The translations under genes were made by a program, and so were the position numbers. 64,000 bases of DNA from Hyphomonadaceae bacterium (lineage in GTDB: Bacteria; Pseudomonadota; Alphaproteobacteria; Caulobacterales; Aquidulcibacteraceae), in contig JAEUMQ010000001.1 in NCBI GenBank assembly GCA_016791425.1, forward strand, positions 313,138 through 377,137. The letters are read 5' to 3'. Of this stretch, positions 32,278-39,701 are shown piece by piece. The notes beneath the pieces were generated by a model that searched no databases, was not told the DNA's origin, and saw nothing but the letters and a program-made list of their open reading frames with translations. Each line of letters opens with the position of its first letter. Positions within the stretch are counted from its first letter, which is position 1.

Positions 32278-33672
32278 ATGCAAGACCTGCCCTTCATCCT
32301 CTCCCCGTCCCAGTCGGCCGCGCCGATCCACGCGCTGCGCGCCGGCGAGTGGGCGGGCTGGATCGAGACTCGCTCTGAGGCGATGAAGCGGCTGGCCGCC
32401 GCCTATGATTTCCGTGCGCAGGCGGGAAAGAGCCTGATTGTTCCCGGCACCGACGGCTCCATCGAGCGCGTGCTGTTCGGTCTCGGCGAGAAGCTGGATC
32501 CGATGCTGTTCGGCGCGCTCTCCATGCAGCTGCCGGCCGGCGAGTACGATCTCGCCGCCGCCCCGCGGGAGATCTCGCGCACGCTGATCGCGACGGCCTG
32601 GGGCATGGGCGCTTACGCCTTCGATCGCTACAAGCCGCGCAAGCGCCCCGCCCCCAAGCTCGTCATGCCCGACGATGCGCAGGCCGACGAGGTGCGTCGC
32701 GTTGTGTCGGCGGTCCATTTCGCGCGCGATCTCATCAACACCCCGGCCGGCGACATGGGTCCGGAGGCCCTGCACGCCGTCGTGGCGAGCCTGGCCAAGG
32801 AATGCGGCGCGGCCCTGGAGGCCGTCGTCGGCGCAGAATTGCTCGAGCAGCGCTATCCGCTCGTCCACGCTGTCGGCCGCGCAGCGGCCGAAGCCCCTCG
32901 CCTGCTGCACCTGAGCTGGAGCGCGCCGAACGCTCCCGCGGATGCGCCCATCGTGGCGATCGTCGGCAAGGGCGTGACCTTCGACACCGGCGGCCTCGAC
33001 CTGAAAACCGATTCCGGCATGCGCCTGATGAAGAAGGACATGGGCGGCGCCGCCCATGCACTCGCGCTCGCGCGGCTCGCCATGCAGGCCGGGCTGCCGG
33101 TGCGGTTGGAGCTTTTCCTGCCGATCGTGGAGAACGCCGTCTCCGCCGCCTCCTTCCGCCCCGGCGACATCATCAAGAGCCGCAAGGGCCTTACCGTCGA
33201 AGTCGATAACACCGACGCCGAAGGCCGCCTCATCCTGGCCGACGCCCTCACCAGGGCCTGCGAAGAGAAGCCGGTTCTCATCCTCGACTTCGCCACCCTG
33301 ACCGGCGCGGCGCGCGTGGCGCTCGGCCCCGAGCTGCCGCCGCTCTTCACCGACGACGAGGCGCTCGCCGCCGACCTCCTCAAGGCGTCCTCCGAGAGCT
33401 TCGACCCGATGTGGCGGCTGCCGCTCTGGGCGCCCTACGAGGACAACATGGACAGCGCCGCCGCCGACCTGAAGAACACCGGCGACGCCGGCATGGCCGG
33501 CGCGATCTACGGCGCGCTCTTCCTCAAGAAATTCGTGGACGTGAAGGCCTGGGCGCATTTCGACGTCTACGCCTGGAACGGCAAGGACAAGCCGGCCCGT
33601 CCCGCCGGCGCCGACGCCCATGCCTTGCGAGCCTGCTGGCAGGTGCTGAAGCAGCGCTTCGGCAAGGCCTGA
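32278..33672 (+). CDS. M17 leucyl aminopeptidase-family protein
   Basis: A 464-residue cytosolic metallo-aminopeptidase, probably hexameric, releasing N-terminal residues from peptides. The catalytic core has KGVTFDTGGLDLKT (Lys and Asp metal ligands), the family signature NTDAEGRLILADAL and a C-terminal GALFLKKFVD helix. The first ~140 residues form the non-catalytic N-domain. A TATAAG lies 7 bases before ATG 32278 and no Shine-Dalgarno sequence is visible, so the mRNA may be leaderless. It is divergent from tadD. Divergence from PepA is enough that I give no symbol. Confidence 0.9.
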   Translation: MQDLPFILSPSQSAAPIHALRAGEWAGWIETRSEAMKRLAAAYDFRAQAGKSLIVPGTDGSIERVLFGLGEKLDPMLFGALSMQLPAGEYDLAAAPREISRTLIATAWGMGAYAFDRYKPRKRPAPKLVMPDDAQADEVRRVVSAVHFARDLINTPAGDMGPEALHAVVASLAKECGAALEAVVGAELLEQRYPLVHAVGRAAAEAPRLLHLSWSAPNAPADAPIVAIVGKGVTFDTGGLDLKTDSGMRLMKKDMGGAAHALALARLAMQAGLPVRLELFLPIVENAVSAASFRPGDIIKSRKGLTVEVDNTDAEGRLILADALTRACEEKPVLILDFATLTGAARVALGPELPPLFTDDEALAADLLKASSESFDPMWRLPLWAPYEDNMDSAAADLKNTGDAGMAGAIYGALFLKKFVDVKAWAHFDVYAWNGKDKPARPAGADAHALRACWQVLKQRFGKA

Positions 33673-33683
33673 GCGGCCCTTCG

Positions 33684-33714
33684 TTGAATTCTAGCCAGAA
33701 GTTGGCTAGAATTC
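33684..33714 (+). promoter_or_regulatory. Toxin-antitoxin promoter fused to a palindromic operator
   Basis: GAATTCTAGCCA (33686-33697) and TGGCTAGAATTC (33703-33714) form a perfect 12 bp inverted repeat with a 5 bp spacer. The same bases supply -35 TTGAAT (33684-33689) and -10 TAGAAT (33707-33712) 17 bp apart. The antitoxin ATG at 33719 is 7 bases past the -10. Confidence 0.85.
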
Positions 33715-33718
33715 CGGG

Positions 33719-33973
33719 ATGAAGGAAGTCGGCCTCTACGACGCCCGCAATTCCCTTTCCGCCCTGGTGGAGGAAGTGGAGCGCACTGGCGCGGAAATCC
33801 TCATCACGCGCCACGGCAAGCCCGTGGCGCGGCTTGCGCCAGCGAAGAAGCCGCTGACCCAGGCGGAGCGTGAACGGCTCTTCGAGGAGATGTTCGCCCG
33901 GCGCGACGCCCGCACCGAGCCCGACGAACCCTTCGACTGGAAGGGCGCAATCCGCGAGGGCCGTGAGGAGTGA
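33719..33973 (+). CDS. Phd/YefM-family antitoxin (VapB role)
   Basis: An 84-residue antitoxin. The N-terminal ~50 residues match the Phd/YefM DNA-binding fold: YDARNSLSALVEEVERTG followed by ILITRHGKPVARLAP. The acidic C-terminal tail (about 55-84) would wrap and inhibit the toxin. It is likely to repress its own operon through the 12 bp inverted repeat that overlaps the promoter. Its stop overlaps the toxin start (GTGA), the usual coupling. The ATG sits at the predicted transcription start, so the message appears leaderless. Confidence 0.9.
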   Translation: MKEVGLYDARNSLSALVEEVERTGAEILITRHGKPVARLAPAKKPLTQAERERLFEEMFARRDARTEPDEPFDWKGAIREGREE

Positions 33974-34368
33974 GCGTCGTCATCGACGCGTCCGTCGCGT
34001 TCGCATGGATCCTTCCAAGCCAGCGGACTCAGACGGCGCAATCCTTCAGAATGCGGCCCGATATCATTGCCCCCTTTCTATTCGAGTATGAGTTGCGCGC
34101 TGGGCTGCTCGCCGCCGAACGGCGACGCCGGATCAGCAGAGACGACGTTGATGCGGAGGTCTCCGCCGCGCTTGCGTTGATCGCGATTGAGCCCCCGCCT
34201 CACTCGTTCGATCCCGCGCTCGCTCTCGCACGAAGCACCGGCCTCACCTTCTACGATGCGACCTACCTTGAGCGGGCCCTCACGGCCGGTGCGGAGCTGG
34301 CGACTCGCGACCAGGCGCTGCTGGACGCCGCCGCCCGCATCGGCATCCAAATCGTTGACGCCCGTTAA
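33970..34368 (+). CDS. PIN-domain ribonuclease toxin (VapC-like)
   Basis: A 132-residue PIN-domain toxin, a magnesium-dependent ribonuclease that typically cuts tRNA or rRNA. The acidic residues are in place: Asp in VVIDASVAFAW (residue 6), Glu in FEYELRAG (about 40), Asp in FYDATYLERA (about 95) and Asp in TRDQALLDAA (about 113). The GTG start overlaps the antitoxin stop. The target RNA cannot be inferred. A stable addiction module next to core genes suggests acquisition, although base composition is not strikingly different. Confidence 0.9.
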   Translation: MSVVIDASVAFAWILPSQRTQTAQSFRMRPDIIAPFLFEYELRAGLLAAERRRRISRDDVDAEVSAALALIAIEPPPHSFDPALALARSTGLTFYDATYLERALTAGAELATRDQALLDAAARIGIQIVDAR

Positions 34369-34397
34369 CCAAGCGCCCACAGAAATCCGGGCTCAAA

Positions 34398-34440
34398 CCA
34401 CAATATCTAGCGCATCGCCGCTTGCTAGCACCACTAGATA
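34398..34440. promoter_or_regulatory. TATCTAG/CTAGATA inverted pair upstream of a MarR gene
   Basis: CCACAATATCTAGCGC (34398-34413) matches 12 of 16 NrdR-consensus bases, and TATCTAG (34404-34410) is mirrored by CTAGATA (34434-34440). It may be the MarR autoregulatory operator or, less likely, an NrdR site. Confidence 0.4.
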
Positions 34441-34478
34441 GGCCATTGTTTCACCACCGAAGAGACTCGGGGGGCGAA

Positions 34479-34832
34479 ATGATGAGTTTGGAGCTCGACC
34501 AAGCACGAGCGTTGGACCTGTGGCGCAACGTGACGGTCATGGCCGTCCGCGGCGAGGAACCGGACCTCACGGCCCGCCAGTTGGCGGTGCTGATGACGGT
34601 GCATCTGGGCCCCCCGCCCCATACGGTGCGGGGCCTCGCCCTGGCGCTGAAGGTCGGCAAGCCGGCCATCACGCGGGCGCTGGACACCCTCTCCCGCTAC
34701 GACCTGGTGCGGCGCCGCCGCGATCCCAGCGACGGCCGCAACGTGCTGGTGGAAAAGACCGTGCGCGGGGCTGAATTCCTGGTCGGCCTCGGCGACATGA
34801 TCACCAGCCGCGCCGCGGAATTGAACCGGTAA
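34479..34832 (+). CDS. MarR-type winged-helix regulator, short
   Basis: A 117-residue transcription factor. The winged helix covers about residues 25-95: DLTARQLAVLMTV (helix 2), PHTVRGLALALKVGKPAITRAL (helix-turn-helix, read as two pieces) and the wing RRRRDPSDGRNVLV. It is shorter than typical MarR proteins (140-150), lacking most of the first dimerisation helix. ATG 34479 has GGGGGG 4 bases ahead. The inverted TATCTAG pair lies 40-80 bases upstream. It converges with the cytochrome gene, 9 bases apart. The regulated genes are unknown. Confidence 0.8.
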   Translation: MMSLELDQARALDLWRNVTVMAVRGEEPDLTARQLAVLMTVHLGPPPHTVRGLALALKVGKPAITRALDTLSRYDLVRRRRDPSDGRNVLVEKTVRGAEFLVGLGDMITSRAAELNR

Positions 34833-34841
34833 CGAAACTGC

Positions 34842-35495
34842 TCAGTGCGGCGCCGGCGTAGCCGGCGTCGCCGGAGCGGGGCTCGCCGCGGCGCCTGCAG
34901 CCGCGCCTGCCGGGGCTGCCGCGGCCGGAGCGGCCTCGGGCAACGGGGCCGGCAAAGCTGGCGGGCTGGGCGCGATCGAGCGGAGATACGCCAGCACCGC
35001 CACGCGGTCATTGGTGTTGCGGATGCCGGCGAACGCCATCCGCGTGCCGCGCACGACCTGTGACGGCGACCTCAGATACTCGTTCAGCGTGTCGTAGCTC
35101 CAGACCACCGTGTGCTCGTGCATCGCCTGCGAGAACGAGAACCCCGGATGGGTCGCGGCGCGACGGCCGAACACGTCATGCAGGTTAGGACCTATGCCGT
35201 CCGCGCCGCCCGCTTGGAACGTGTGGCAGCTCTTGCAGACGCCGACCCCCCGCTCGCCGCGCGCGACGAGCTCAGCATATTGCACCGGATCCGCGAACAG
35301 ACGCCCGAAATCAGGCGGCCCTTCCTGCGCAGGTCCGGAAGGCCCGCCGCCCGCTTCGGCGATCTCCGGCATGAACCCGGCCTTCTCCGGCCAATGCGGA
35401 TGGAACACCGCGTCCGCCGCCGTCCCAACGCCCATCACGCCGAGCACCGACGCCAGCAGCACGCCCGCGATGGAATTGACCTTGAGATCGCTCAT
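34842..35495 (-). CDS. Membrane-anchored class I cytochrome c
   Basis: A 217-residue c-type cytochrome with one haem. An uncleaved N-terminal helix (SIAGVLLASVLGVMGVGTAAD) anchors it to the inner membrane, as in CycM/cytochrome c552 proteins that feed oxidases. The haem motif is VCKSCH (about residue 87-92), and GTRMAFAGI holds the distal methionine. The last ~45 residues are an Ala/Pro-rich tail (APAAAAPAGAAAGAAASPAP in part), longer than usual and probably flexible. Start at MSDLKVNS; earlier in-frame ATGs give implausible sequence. Confidence 0.88.
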   Translation of the reverse strand: MSDLKVNSIAGVLLASVLGVMGVGTAADAVFHPHWPEKAGFMPEIAEAGGGPSGPAQEGPPDFGRLFADPVQYAELVARGERGVGVCKSCHTFQAGGADGIGPNLHDVFGRRAATHPGFSFSQAMHEHTVVWSYDTLNEYLRSPSQVVRGTRMAFAGIRNTNDRVAVLAYLRSIAPSPPALPAPLPEAAPAAAAPAGAAAGAAASPAPATPATPAPH

Positions 35496-35649
35496 GCCTC
35501 TCCCCGACTCGGGCCAGAACCGCCCCAGAATCGCCGGCGCTTGGCCGCGCGGCTTTATACGCGACCCGGCCGGTGCGCCAAGCCGCCGAAAGCGCGGCCG
35601 TTGGGCGCGGCTTCTTTCCTTCTCGCGCGCCGGACGATAGAGCGCGTGG

Positions 35650-36375
35650 ATGCCGCTGGTCGTCATCCCCGCCCGCATGGCCTCCCAACGGCTGCCGGGC
35701 AAACCGCTCGCCGACATCGCGGGCAAGCCGATGATCGCCTGGATGATCGAACGCGCGCGCGAGGCCGACGTAGGGCCGGTCTTGGTCGCGGCCGCCGAAG
35801 CTGAGATCGCCGACGCCGCCCGCGTCGCCGGCGCCGAGACGATCCTGACCGACCCGGCCCTCCCCTCCGGCACCGACCGTGTGCACGCCGCGGCGGAAGC
35901 CTTCGACCCAGGCCGCGCGCACGGCATCGTCGTGAACCTGCAGGGCGACATGCCCACCATCCGCCCAGCCGACATCGCGCGCGGCGTCGCGCTGCTCTCC
36001 GAAACGCCTGCCGCCGACATCGCCACGCTCGCTTCGCCCTCGGGCGATCCCGCCGACCGCGAGAACCCCAACGTCGTGAAGGCGATCGTCGCCTGGCAAG
36101 GTGGGCAAGGCCGCGCGCTCTATTTCACGCGCGCCCCCGCCCCGAGCGGCGAAGGCCCGGTCTGGCGCCATGTGGGCTTGTACGTCTTCCGCCGCGAGCC
36201 GCTGGCGCGGTTCGTGGCGACGCCGCCCTCCGCGCTGGAAGCGCGCGAGAAGCTTGAGCAATTGCGCGCGCTGGAGATGGGCCTGCGCATCGAAGTGGGG
36301 CTCACGGACGATTTCCCGAAGGGCGTCGATAGCCCCGCCGACCTGGAAGCCGCGCGCGCCGTTTTGAAAGGCTGA
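35650..36375 (+). CDS. kdsB: 3-deoxy-manno-octulosonate cytidylyltransferase
   Basis: A 241-residue cytosolic enzyme making CMP-KDO for the inner core of lipopolysaccharide. It opens with the nucleotide-binding motif VVIPARMASQRLPGKPL and continues with PMIAWMIERA, NLQGDMP (metal/CMP contact) and the late block LEQLRALEMGLRIEV. Length and order are standard. No Shine-Dalgarno sequence is evident before ATG. It is followed 3 bases later by a flavin-oxidase-like gene, probably in the same transcript, then by pheA. Confidence 0.95.
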   Translation: MPLVVIPARMASQRLPGKPLADIAGKPMIAWMIERAREADVGPVLVAAAEAEIADAARVAGAETILTDPALPSGTDRVHAAAEAFDPGRAHGIVVNLQGDMPTIRPADIARGVALLSETPAADIATLASPSGDPADRENPNVVKAIVAWQGGQGRALYFTRAPAPSGEGPVWRHVGLYVFRREPLARFVATPPSALEAREKLEQLRALEMGLRIEVGLTDDFPKGVDSPADLEAARAVLKG

Positions 36376-36378
36376 GGC

Positions 36379-36936
36379 ATGGCCGAACGTTTTCCCGCGC
36401 TGACCGCCGAGCATCGCGATTTCATCGCCCGCCAGCACATCTTCTTCACCGCCACCGCCGCGGATGATTCTCGGATCAATCTCTCGCCGAAGGGCCTTGG
36501 CGGCTTCCGGGTGCTCTCCGACAATGCCGTCGCCTATCTCGACCTCACCGGCAGCGGCGCCGAGGCCGCCGCGCATCTCCGCGCCGACGGGCGCATGACG
36601 ATCATGTTCTGCGCGTTCGAGGGCCCTGCGCTGATCCTGCGCCTTTACGGCCGCGGCCGGGCCCTGCCGCGCGGCGGTGCGGACTACGCAGCGCTGCTCG
36701 GCGCCCATTTCGCCGGCGAAGAGCCGATGGGCGCACGCCAGATCGTGGCGCTCGATATCGATCTCGTGCAGACCTCCTGCGGCTGGGGCGTGCCCAATTA
36801 CGAGTTCAAGCACGAGCGCGCGGCGCTGACGCGGTGGGCGCAGAAGCTGGGCGAGGACGGGCTCGACGAGTATCGCGCCAAGAAGAATGCAAGGAGCCTC
36901 GACGGCCTTCCCACCGGGCTTGTGGACGCAGGCTAG
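36379..36936 (+). CDS. Pyridoxamine 5'-phosphate oxidase-family protein
   Basis: A 185-residue split-barrel flavoprotein of the PNPOx-like group; members reduce or oxidise varied substrates and most are uncharacterised. Recognisable parts are FIARQHIFFTATA, INLSPKGLGGFRVLSDN and GRMTIMFCAFEGPALILRLYG, followed by VQTSCGWGVPNYEF. It lies immediately downstream of kdsB with 3 bases between them, so it is probably co-transcribed. It lacks the C-terminal signature of PdxH, so I do not call it the vitamin B6 enzyme. Confidence 0.82.
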   Translation: MAERFPALTAEHRDFIARQHIFFTATAADDSRINLSPKGLGGFRVLSDNAVAYLDLTGSGAEAAAHLRADGRMTIMFCAFEGPALILRLYGRGRALPRGGADYAALLGAHFAGEEPMGARQIVALDIDLVQTSCGWGVPNYEFKHERAALTRWAQKLGEDGLDEYRAKKNARSLDGLPTGLVDAG

Positions 36937-36981
36937 CCGCGCGGGCTGTTTTCGCGCGGGCGCATGCGCTAACGCTGGCGC

Positions 36982-37842
36982 ATGAGCGGAAAGATCTCCT
37001 TCCAGGGCGAGCCGGGTGCGAACTCGCACATCGCCTGCGCCGAAGCCGCGCCGGACTACGAGCCGATGCCGTGCGCGACCTTTGAGGACGCCTTCGCCGC
37101 CGTGGACGAAGGCGAAGCCGCGCTGGCGATGATCCCGATGGAGAATTCCATCGCCGGCCGCGTCGCGGACATCCACCACCTCTTGCCGCATTCCGGGCTC
37201 GCCATCGTCGGCGAACACTTCCTGCCGATCCATTTCCAGCTCATGGGCCTGCACGGCGCGAAGCTGGAGAACATCACGAGCGTGCAGAGCCACATCCACG
37301 CGCTGGGGCAGTGCCGCAAGCTCATCCGCAGGCTGAAGCTGAAGGCGATCGTGTCGGGCGACACCGCCGGCGCCGCGCGCGAGATCGCCGAGCTCGCCGA
37401 TCCGACCAAGGCCGCGCTCGCCCCGCGCATGGCCGCCCCGATCTACGGTCTCGACATCCTCGCCGAGGACGTGGAGGACGAGCACAACAACACCACCCGC
37501 TTCATCATCCTGGCGAAGGAAGCAGCCTGGTCGAGCGTCGATAAGCCGGCTGTGACGAGCTTCGTCTTCCGTGTGCGGAACGTGCCGGCGGCCCTCTACA
37601 AGGCCATGGGCGGCTTCGCGACCAACGGCGTCAACATGACCAAGCTGGAGAGCTACCAGCTCGACGGCTCTTTCACCGCCACCCAATTCTACGCCGAGAT
37701 CGAGGGCCACCCGCACGAGCGCCTGGCGGCCTTAGCGCTGGAGGAGCTGCAATTCTTCTCCACCGAGTTCCGCATCCTGGGCGTCTACCCCGCCGCCCCC
37801 TTTCGCGCCGCCTCCGTAACCAAGGCGGGGGCGCCCGCGTAG
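36982..37842 (+). CDS. pheA: Prephenate dehydratase
   Basis: A 286-residue monofunctional enzyme converting prephenate to phenylpyruvate, the committed step to phenylalanine. The catalytic domain (about 5-180) has FQGEPGANSH, PMENSIAGRV and the active-site NNTTRF motif. The C-terminal ACT domain (about 195-275) carries MTKLESYQLDGSF, where the ESR-like element binds phenylalanine for feedback inhibition. There is no chorismate mutase domain. Its last codons contain the GTAACC element of the following sigma-factor promoter. Confidence 0.95.
   Translation: MSGKISFQGEPGANSHIACAEAAPDYEPMPCATFEDAFAAVDEGEAALAMIPMENSIAGRVADIHHLLPHSGLAIVGEHFLPIHFQLMGLHGAKLENITSVQSHIHALGQCRKLIRRLKLKAIVSGDTAGAAREIAELADPTKAALAPRMAAPIYGLDILAEDVEDEHNNTTRFIILAKEAAWSSVDKPAVTSFVFRVRNVPAALYKAMGGFATNGVNMTKLESYQLDGSFTATQFYAEIEGHPHERLAALALEELQFFSTEFRILGVYPAAPFRAASVTKAGAPA
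37816..37841 (+). promoter_or_regulatory. ECF sigma-factor promoter (autoregulatory)
   Basis: GTAACC (37816-37821), 16 bp, CGTA (37838-37841), lying in the last codons of pheA and 24 bases before the sigma gene. It resembles the GTAACC-N16-CGAA pattern described for Caulobacter SigF promoters. Confidence 0.6.
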
Positions 37843-37864
37843 CTCTCATGGCGGGAGCAGAAAC

Positions 37865-38416
37865 GTGGCCAGCGACGAGACACGGCTGAAGGAGCTTCTG
37901 CTCAAGGGCCTGGCCGGCGACGCCGCCGCGCATCGCGCCTTCCTGACCGAAGCGGCTTCGGCCCTGCGCGGTTATTTCCGCAACCGCCTGCGCTCCAGCC
38001 CCGAGGACGCCGAAGACCTGGTGCAGGAGACGATCATTGCCCTGCACACCAAGGCCCACACCTACGACCCGGCCTATCCGCTGACCGCCTGGCTTTACGC
38101 GATCGCCCGCTATCGCCTGATCGATCATCTCCGCCGCACGCGCCGGCGCGGCATCGCCATCCCGATCGACGATGCGCCTGAAGCGGTGCTGACCGAGCCC
38201 GAACAGGAAAGCTCCGACGCCAGGCACGACGTGGCCGCCCTCCTCGCGCTCCTCCCGGAGAAGCAGCGCCGCGCCATCGAGCTCATCAAGCTCGAACAGA
38301 AGTCCGTGCGCGAAGCCGCCGCGCTGACCGGCTGGAGTGAATCCGACGTCAAGGTTTCCGCCCATCGCGGCGTCAAGGCGCTCGCCAAGCTGATGGGCCG
38401 CGAGGCCGTCGCATGA
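37865..38416 (+). CDS. sigF: ECF RNA polymerase sigma factor (SigF/NrsF-linked type)
   Basis: A 183-residue group IV sigma factor. Region 2 is visible at about 30-95 (FRNRLRSSPEDAEDLVQETIIALH, in two parts, then AWLYAIARYRLIDHLRR) and region 4 at about 120-175 (LLPEKQRRAIELIKLEQKSVREAA and WSESDVKVSAHRGVKAL). The next gene encodes a DUF1109/NrsF membrane protein, the known anti-sigma partner of this type, so the factor should be held inactive at the membrane until an envelope or metal stress signal. Start is GTG 37865 with GGGAG upstream. An autoregulatory promoter-like site lies just before it. Confidence 0.88.
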   Translation: MASDETRLKELLLKGLAGDAAAHRAFLTEAASALRGYFRNRLRSSPEDAEDLVQETIIALHTKAHTYDPAYPLTAWLYAIARYRLIDHLRRTRRRGIAIPIDDAPEAVLTEPEQESSDARHDVAALLALLPEKQRRAIELIKLEQKSVREAAALTGWSESDVKVSAHRGVKALAKLMGREAVA

Positions 38417-39108
38417 AAATCAACGCACTGAAACCCCACACATCGAAATTCCAGACATTGAAGTTCGAGCCCATGAAAACCGACGACCTCATCGACTTCC
38501 TCTCCCGCGGCGAAACCCCGTTGGAGCGGCCGCACGTGTGGCGCACGCTGGCGATCGCGCTTGTCGCCGGGCTCGTGATCGCCATCGGCCTCGTCACGGC
38601 CGCACAGGCCGTGCGGCCCGACATCGGCGCGGCGATCACGCCGGTGATGCTGAAGGCCGGTTTCGCCGCCGCGCTTGCCGCCATCGCGCTGCCGCTGCTG
38701 TTGAGCGCGGCGCGTCCGGGCCGTCCGCTGCGCGCGCGCATGCTGGCGGCGCTGGGGTTCGTCATCGTCGCGCTGATCGTCGGCGGGGTCGCTCTCATGG
38801 GATTGGAGCCGCACCAGCGCATGCGCGCCTGGACGGGCGGCGGATTCCCGTGGTGCCTCGTCTTCATTCCAGTGCTCGCCGCGCCGACGGCCGCCGGCCT
38901 CGTCTGGCTCGTGCGCGGACTGGCGCCGACATCGCTCGCCAAGGCGGGCGCAGCGATCGGCGCGGTGGCTGGCGGGATCGGCGCAATGGCCTATGCGATG
39001 TATTGCCCGGTGGATTCACTCGCCTTCGTGACGACCTGGTATTCGCTCGCGATCGCCGCGTGCGCGGCGTTGGGCGCGATTCTAGGCGGACGCATTCTCC
39101 GCTGGTAG
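38413..39108 (+). CDS. nrsF: NrsF-family (DUF1109) membrane anti-sigma factor
   Basis: A protein of up to 231 residues with six transmembrane helices (first IALVAGLVIAIGLVTAA) that would sequester the sigma factor. Two cysteines, in FPWCLVFIP and MYCPVDSLAF, match the conserved pair needed for signal response in the family. ATG 38413 overlaps the sigma stop and has GAGG 7 bases upstream. However, the first 20 residues consist of 15-bp tandem repeats, and the recognisable family start is MKTDDLIDFL at 38473, so the true start is uncertain. Downstream genes have their own matching promoter. Confidence 0.85.
   Translation: MKINALKPHTSKFQTLKFEPMKTDDLIDFLSRGETPLERPHVWRTLAIALVAGLVIAIGLVTAAQAVRPDIGAAITPVMLKAGFAAALAAIALPLLLSAARPGRPLRARMLAALGFVIVALIVGGVALMGLEPHQRMRAWTGGGFPWCLVFIPVLAAPTAAGLVWLVRGLAPTSLAKAGAAIGAVAGGIGAMAYAMYCPVDSLAFVTTWYSLAIAACAALGAILGGRILRW
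38416..38475 (+). repeat. 15-bp imperfect tandem repeat at the nrsF 5' end
   Basis: Four units of 15 bases, each starting AAA or AAG (AAAATCAACGCACTG, AAACCCCACACATCG, AAATTCCAGACATTG, AAGTTCGAGCCCATG). They encode five-residue units starting with lysine and are clearly more AT-rich than the flanks. Confidence 0.6.
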
Positions 39109-39133
39109 TAACGCCGCCCGGGCGCGCAGCGAA
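39108..39133 (+). promoter_or_regulatory. ECF sigma-factor promoter upstream of the DoxX gene
   Basis: GTAACG (39108-39113), 16 bp, CGAA (39130-39133), 23 bases before the next start. Same spacing as the site before the sigma gene, so the DoxX/YHS pair is probably part of the regulon. Confidence 0.65.
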
Positions 39134-39156
39134 CGTCTCTGCGAAGGGATTTCCTC

Positions 39157-39687
39157 ATGCAGAAACTTCTACGTTACGCGCCCGCCGCGTTCTCGCTCTT
39201 CGCCAGCGCCGTCTTCCTCGACAGCCTGCGCTACAAATTTTCGAACGCCGTTCAGACGCAGGTCATCTTCGGCAAGCTCGACGCCTGGGCCGCGAGCTTC
39301 GGGGCCGCCGGCCTCTTCGCGCAGACCGGACTCTTCAGCCAATACGTGATCGGATCGGCCGAGCTCGTCGCATCTGGGCTCCTGCTGATCGGCCTCTTCC
39401 CGCGCTTCCGCCGCCTGCACGCCTTGGGCGCCCTGGTCGCGCTCGCGGTGATGTCGGGCGCGGTGAGCTTCCACCTCTTCACGCCGCTGGGCGTCGATCC
39501 CAACAATGACGGCGGCGGCCTCTTCGCGGCCGCGCTGACGATCTGGGCGACCTCGCTCGGGCTCACGATCTTCCGCTTCCGCGAGCTTGTCGCGCTCGGC
39601 GCCGACCTCGCACGCGTATTCGTTCCCGACCACGGCGCGGCCGCTGGCGCGCGCGCGCCCTCCCACGCTTCAGTCCGCATGCCTTGA
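39157..39687 (+). CDS. DoxX-like membrane protein
   Basis: A 176-residue protein with four to five hydrophobic helices (YAPAAFSLFASAVFLDSLRY, LVASGLLLIGLFP, HALGALVALAVMSGAVSF, GGGLFAAALTIWATSLGLTIF). The pattern resembles DoxX/DUF417-like proteins linked to oxidative or sulfur stress. A SigF-type promoter lies 23 bases upstream, and the YHS-domain gene follows after 14 bases, so the two probably form a stress-induced unit. DoxX proteins frequently sit beside NrsF-controlled sigma factors, which supports the assignment; function is otherwise unknown. Confidence 0.75.
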   Translation: MQKLLRYAPAAFSLFASAVFLDSLRYKFSNAVQTQVIFGKLDAWAASFGAAGLFAQTGLFSQYVIGSAELVASGLLLIGLFPRFRRLHALGALVALAVMSGAVSFHLFTPLGVDPNNDGGGLFAAALTIWATSLGLTIFRFRELVALGADLARVFVPDHGAAAGARAPSHASVRMP

Positions 39688-39701
39688 GAAGGAAGAGAAC
39701 C

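Noticed and set aside
35311-37716. An 801-codon open frame on the minus strand
   Set aside because: Antisense to kdsB, the PNPOx-like gene and pheA; no protein-like features.
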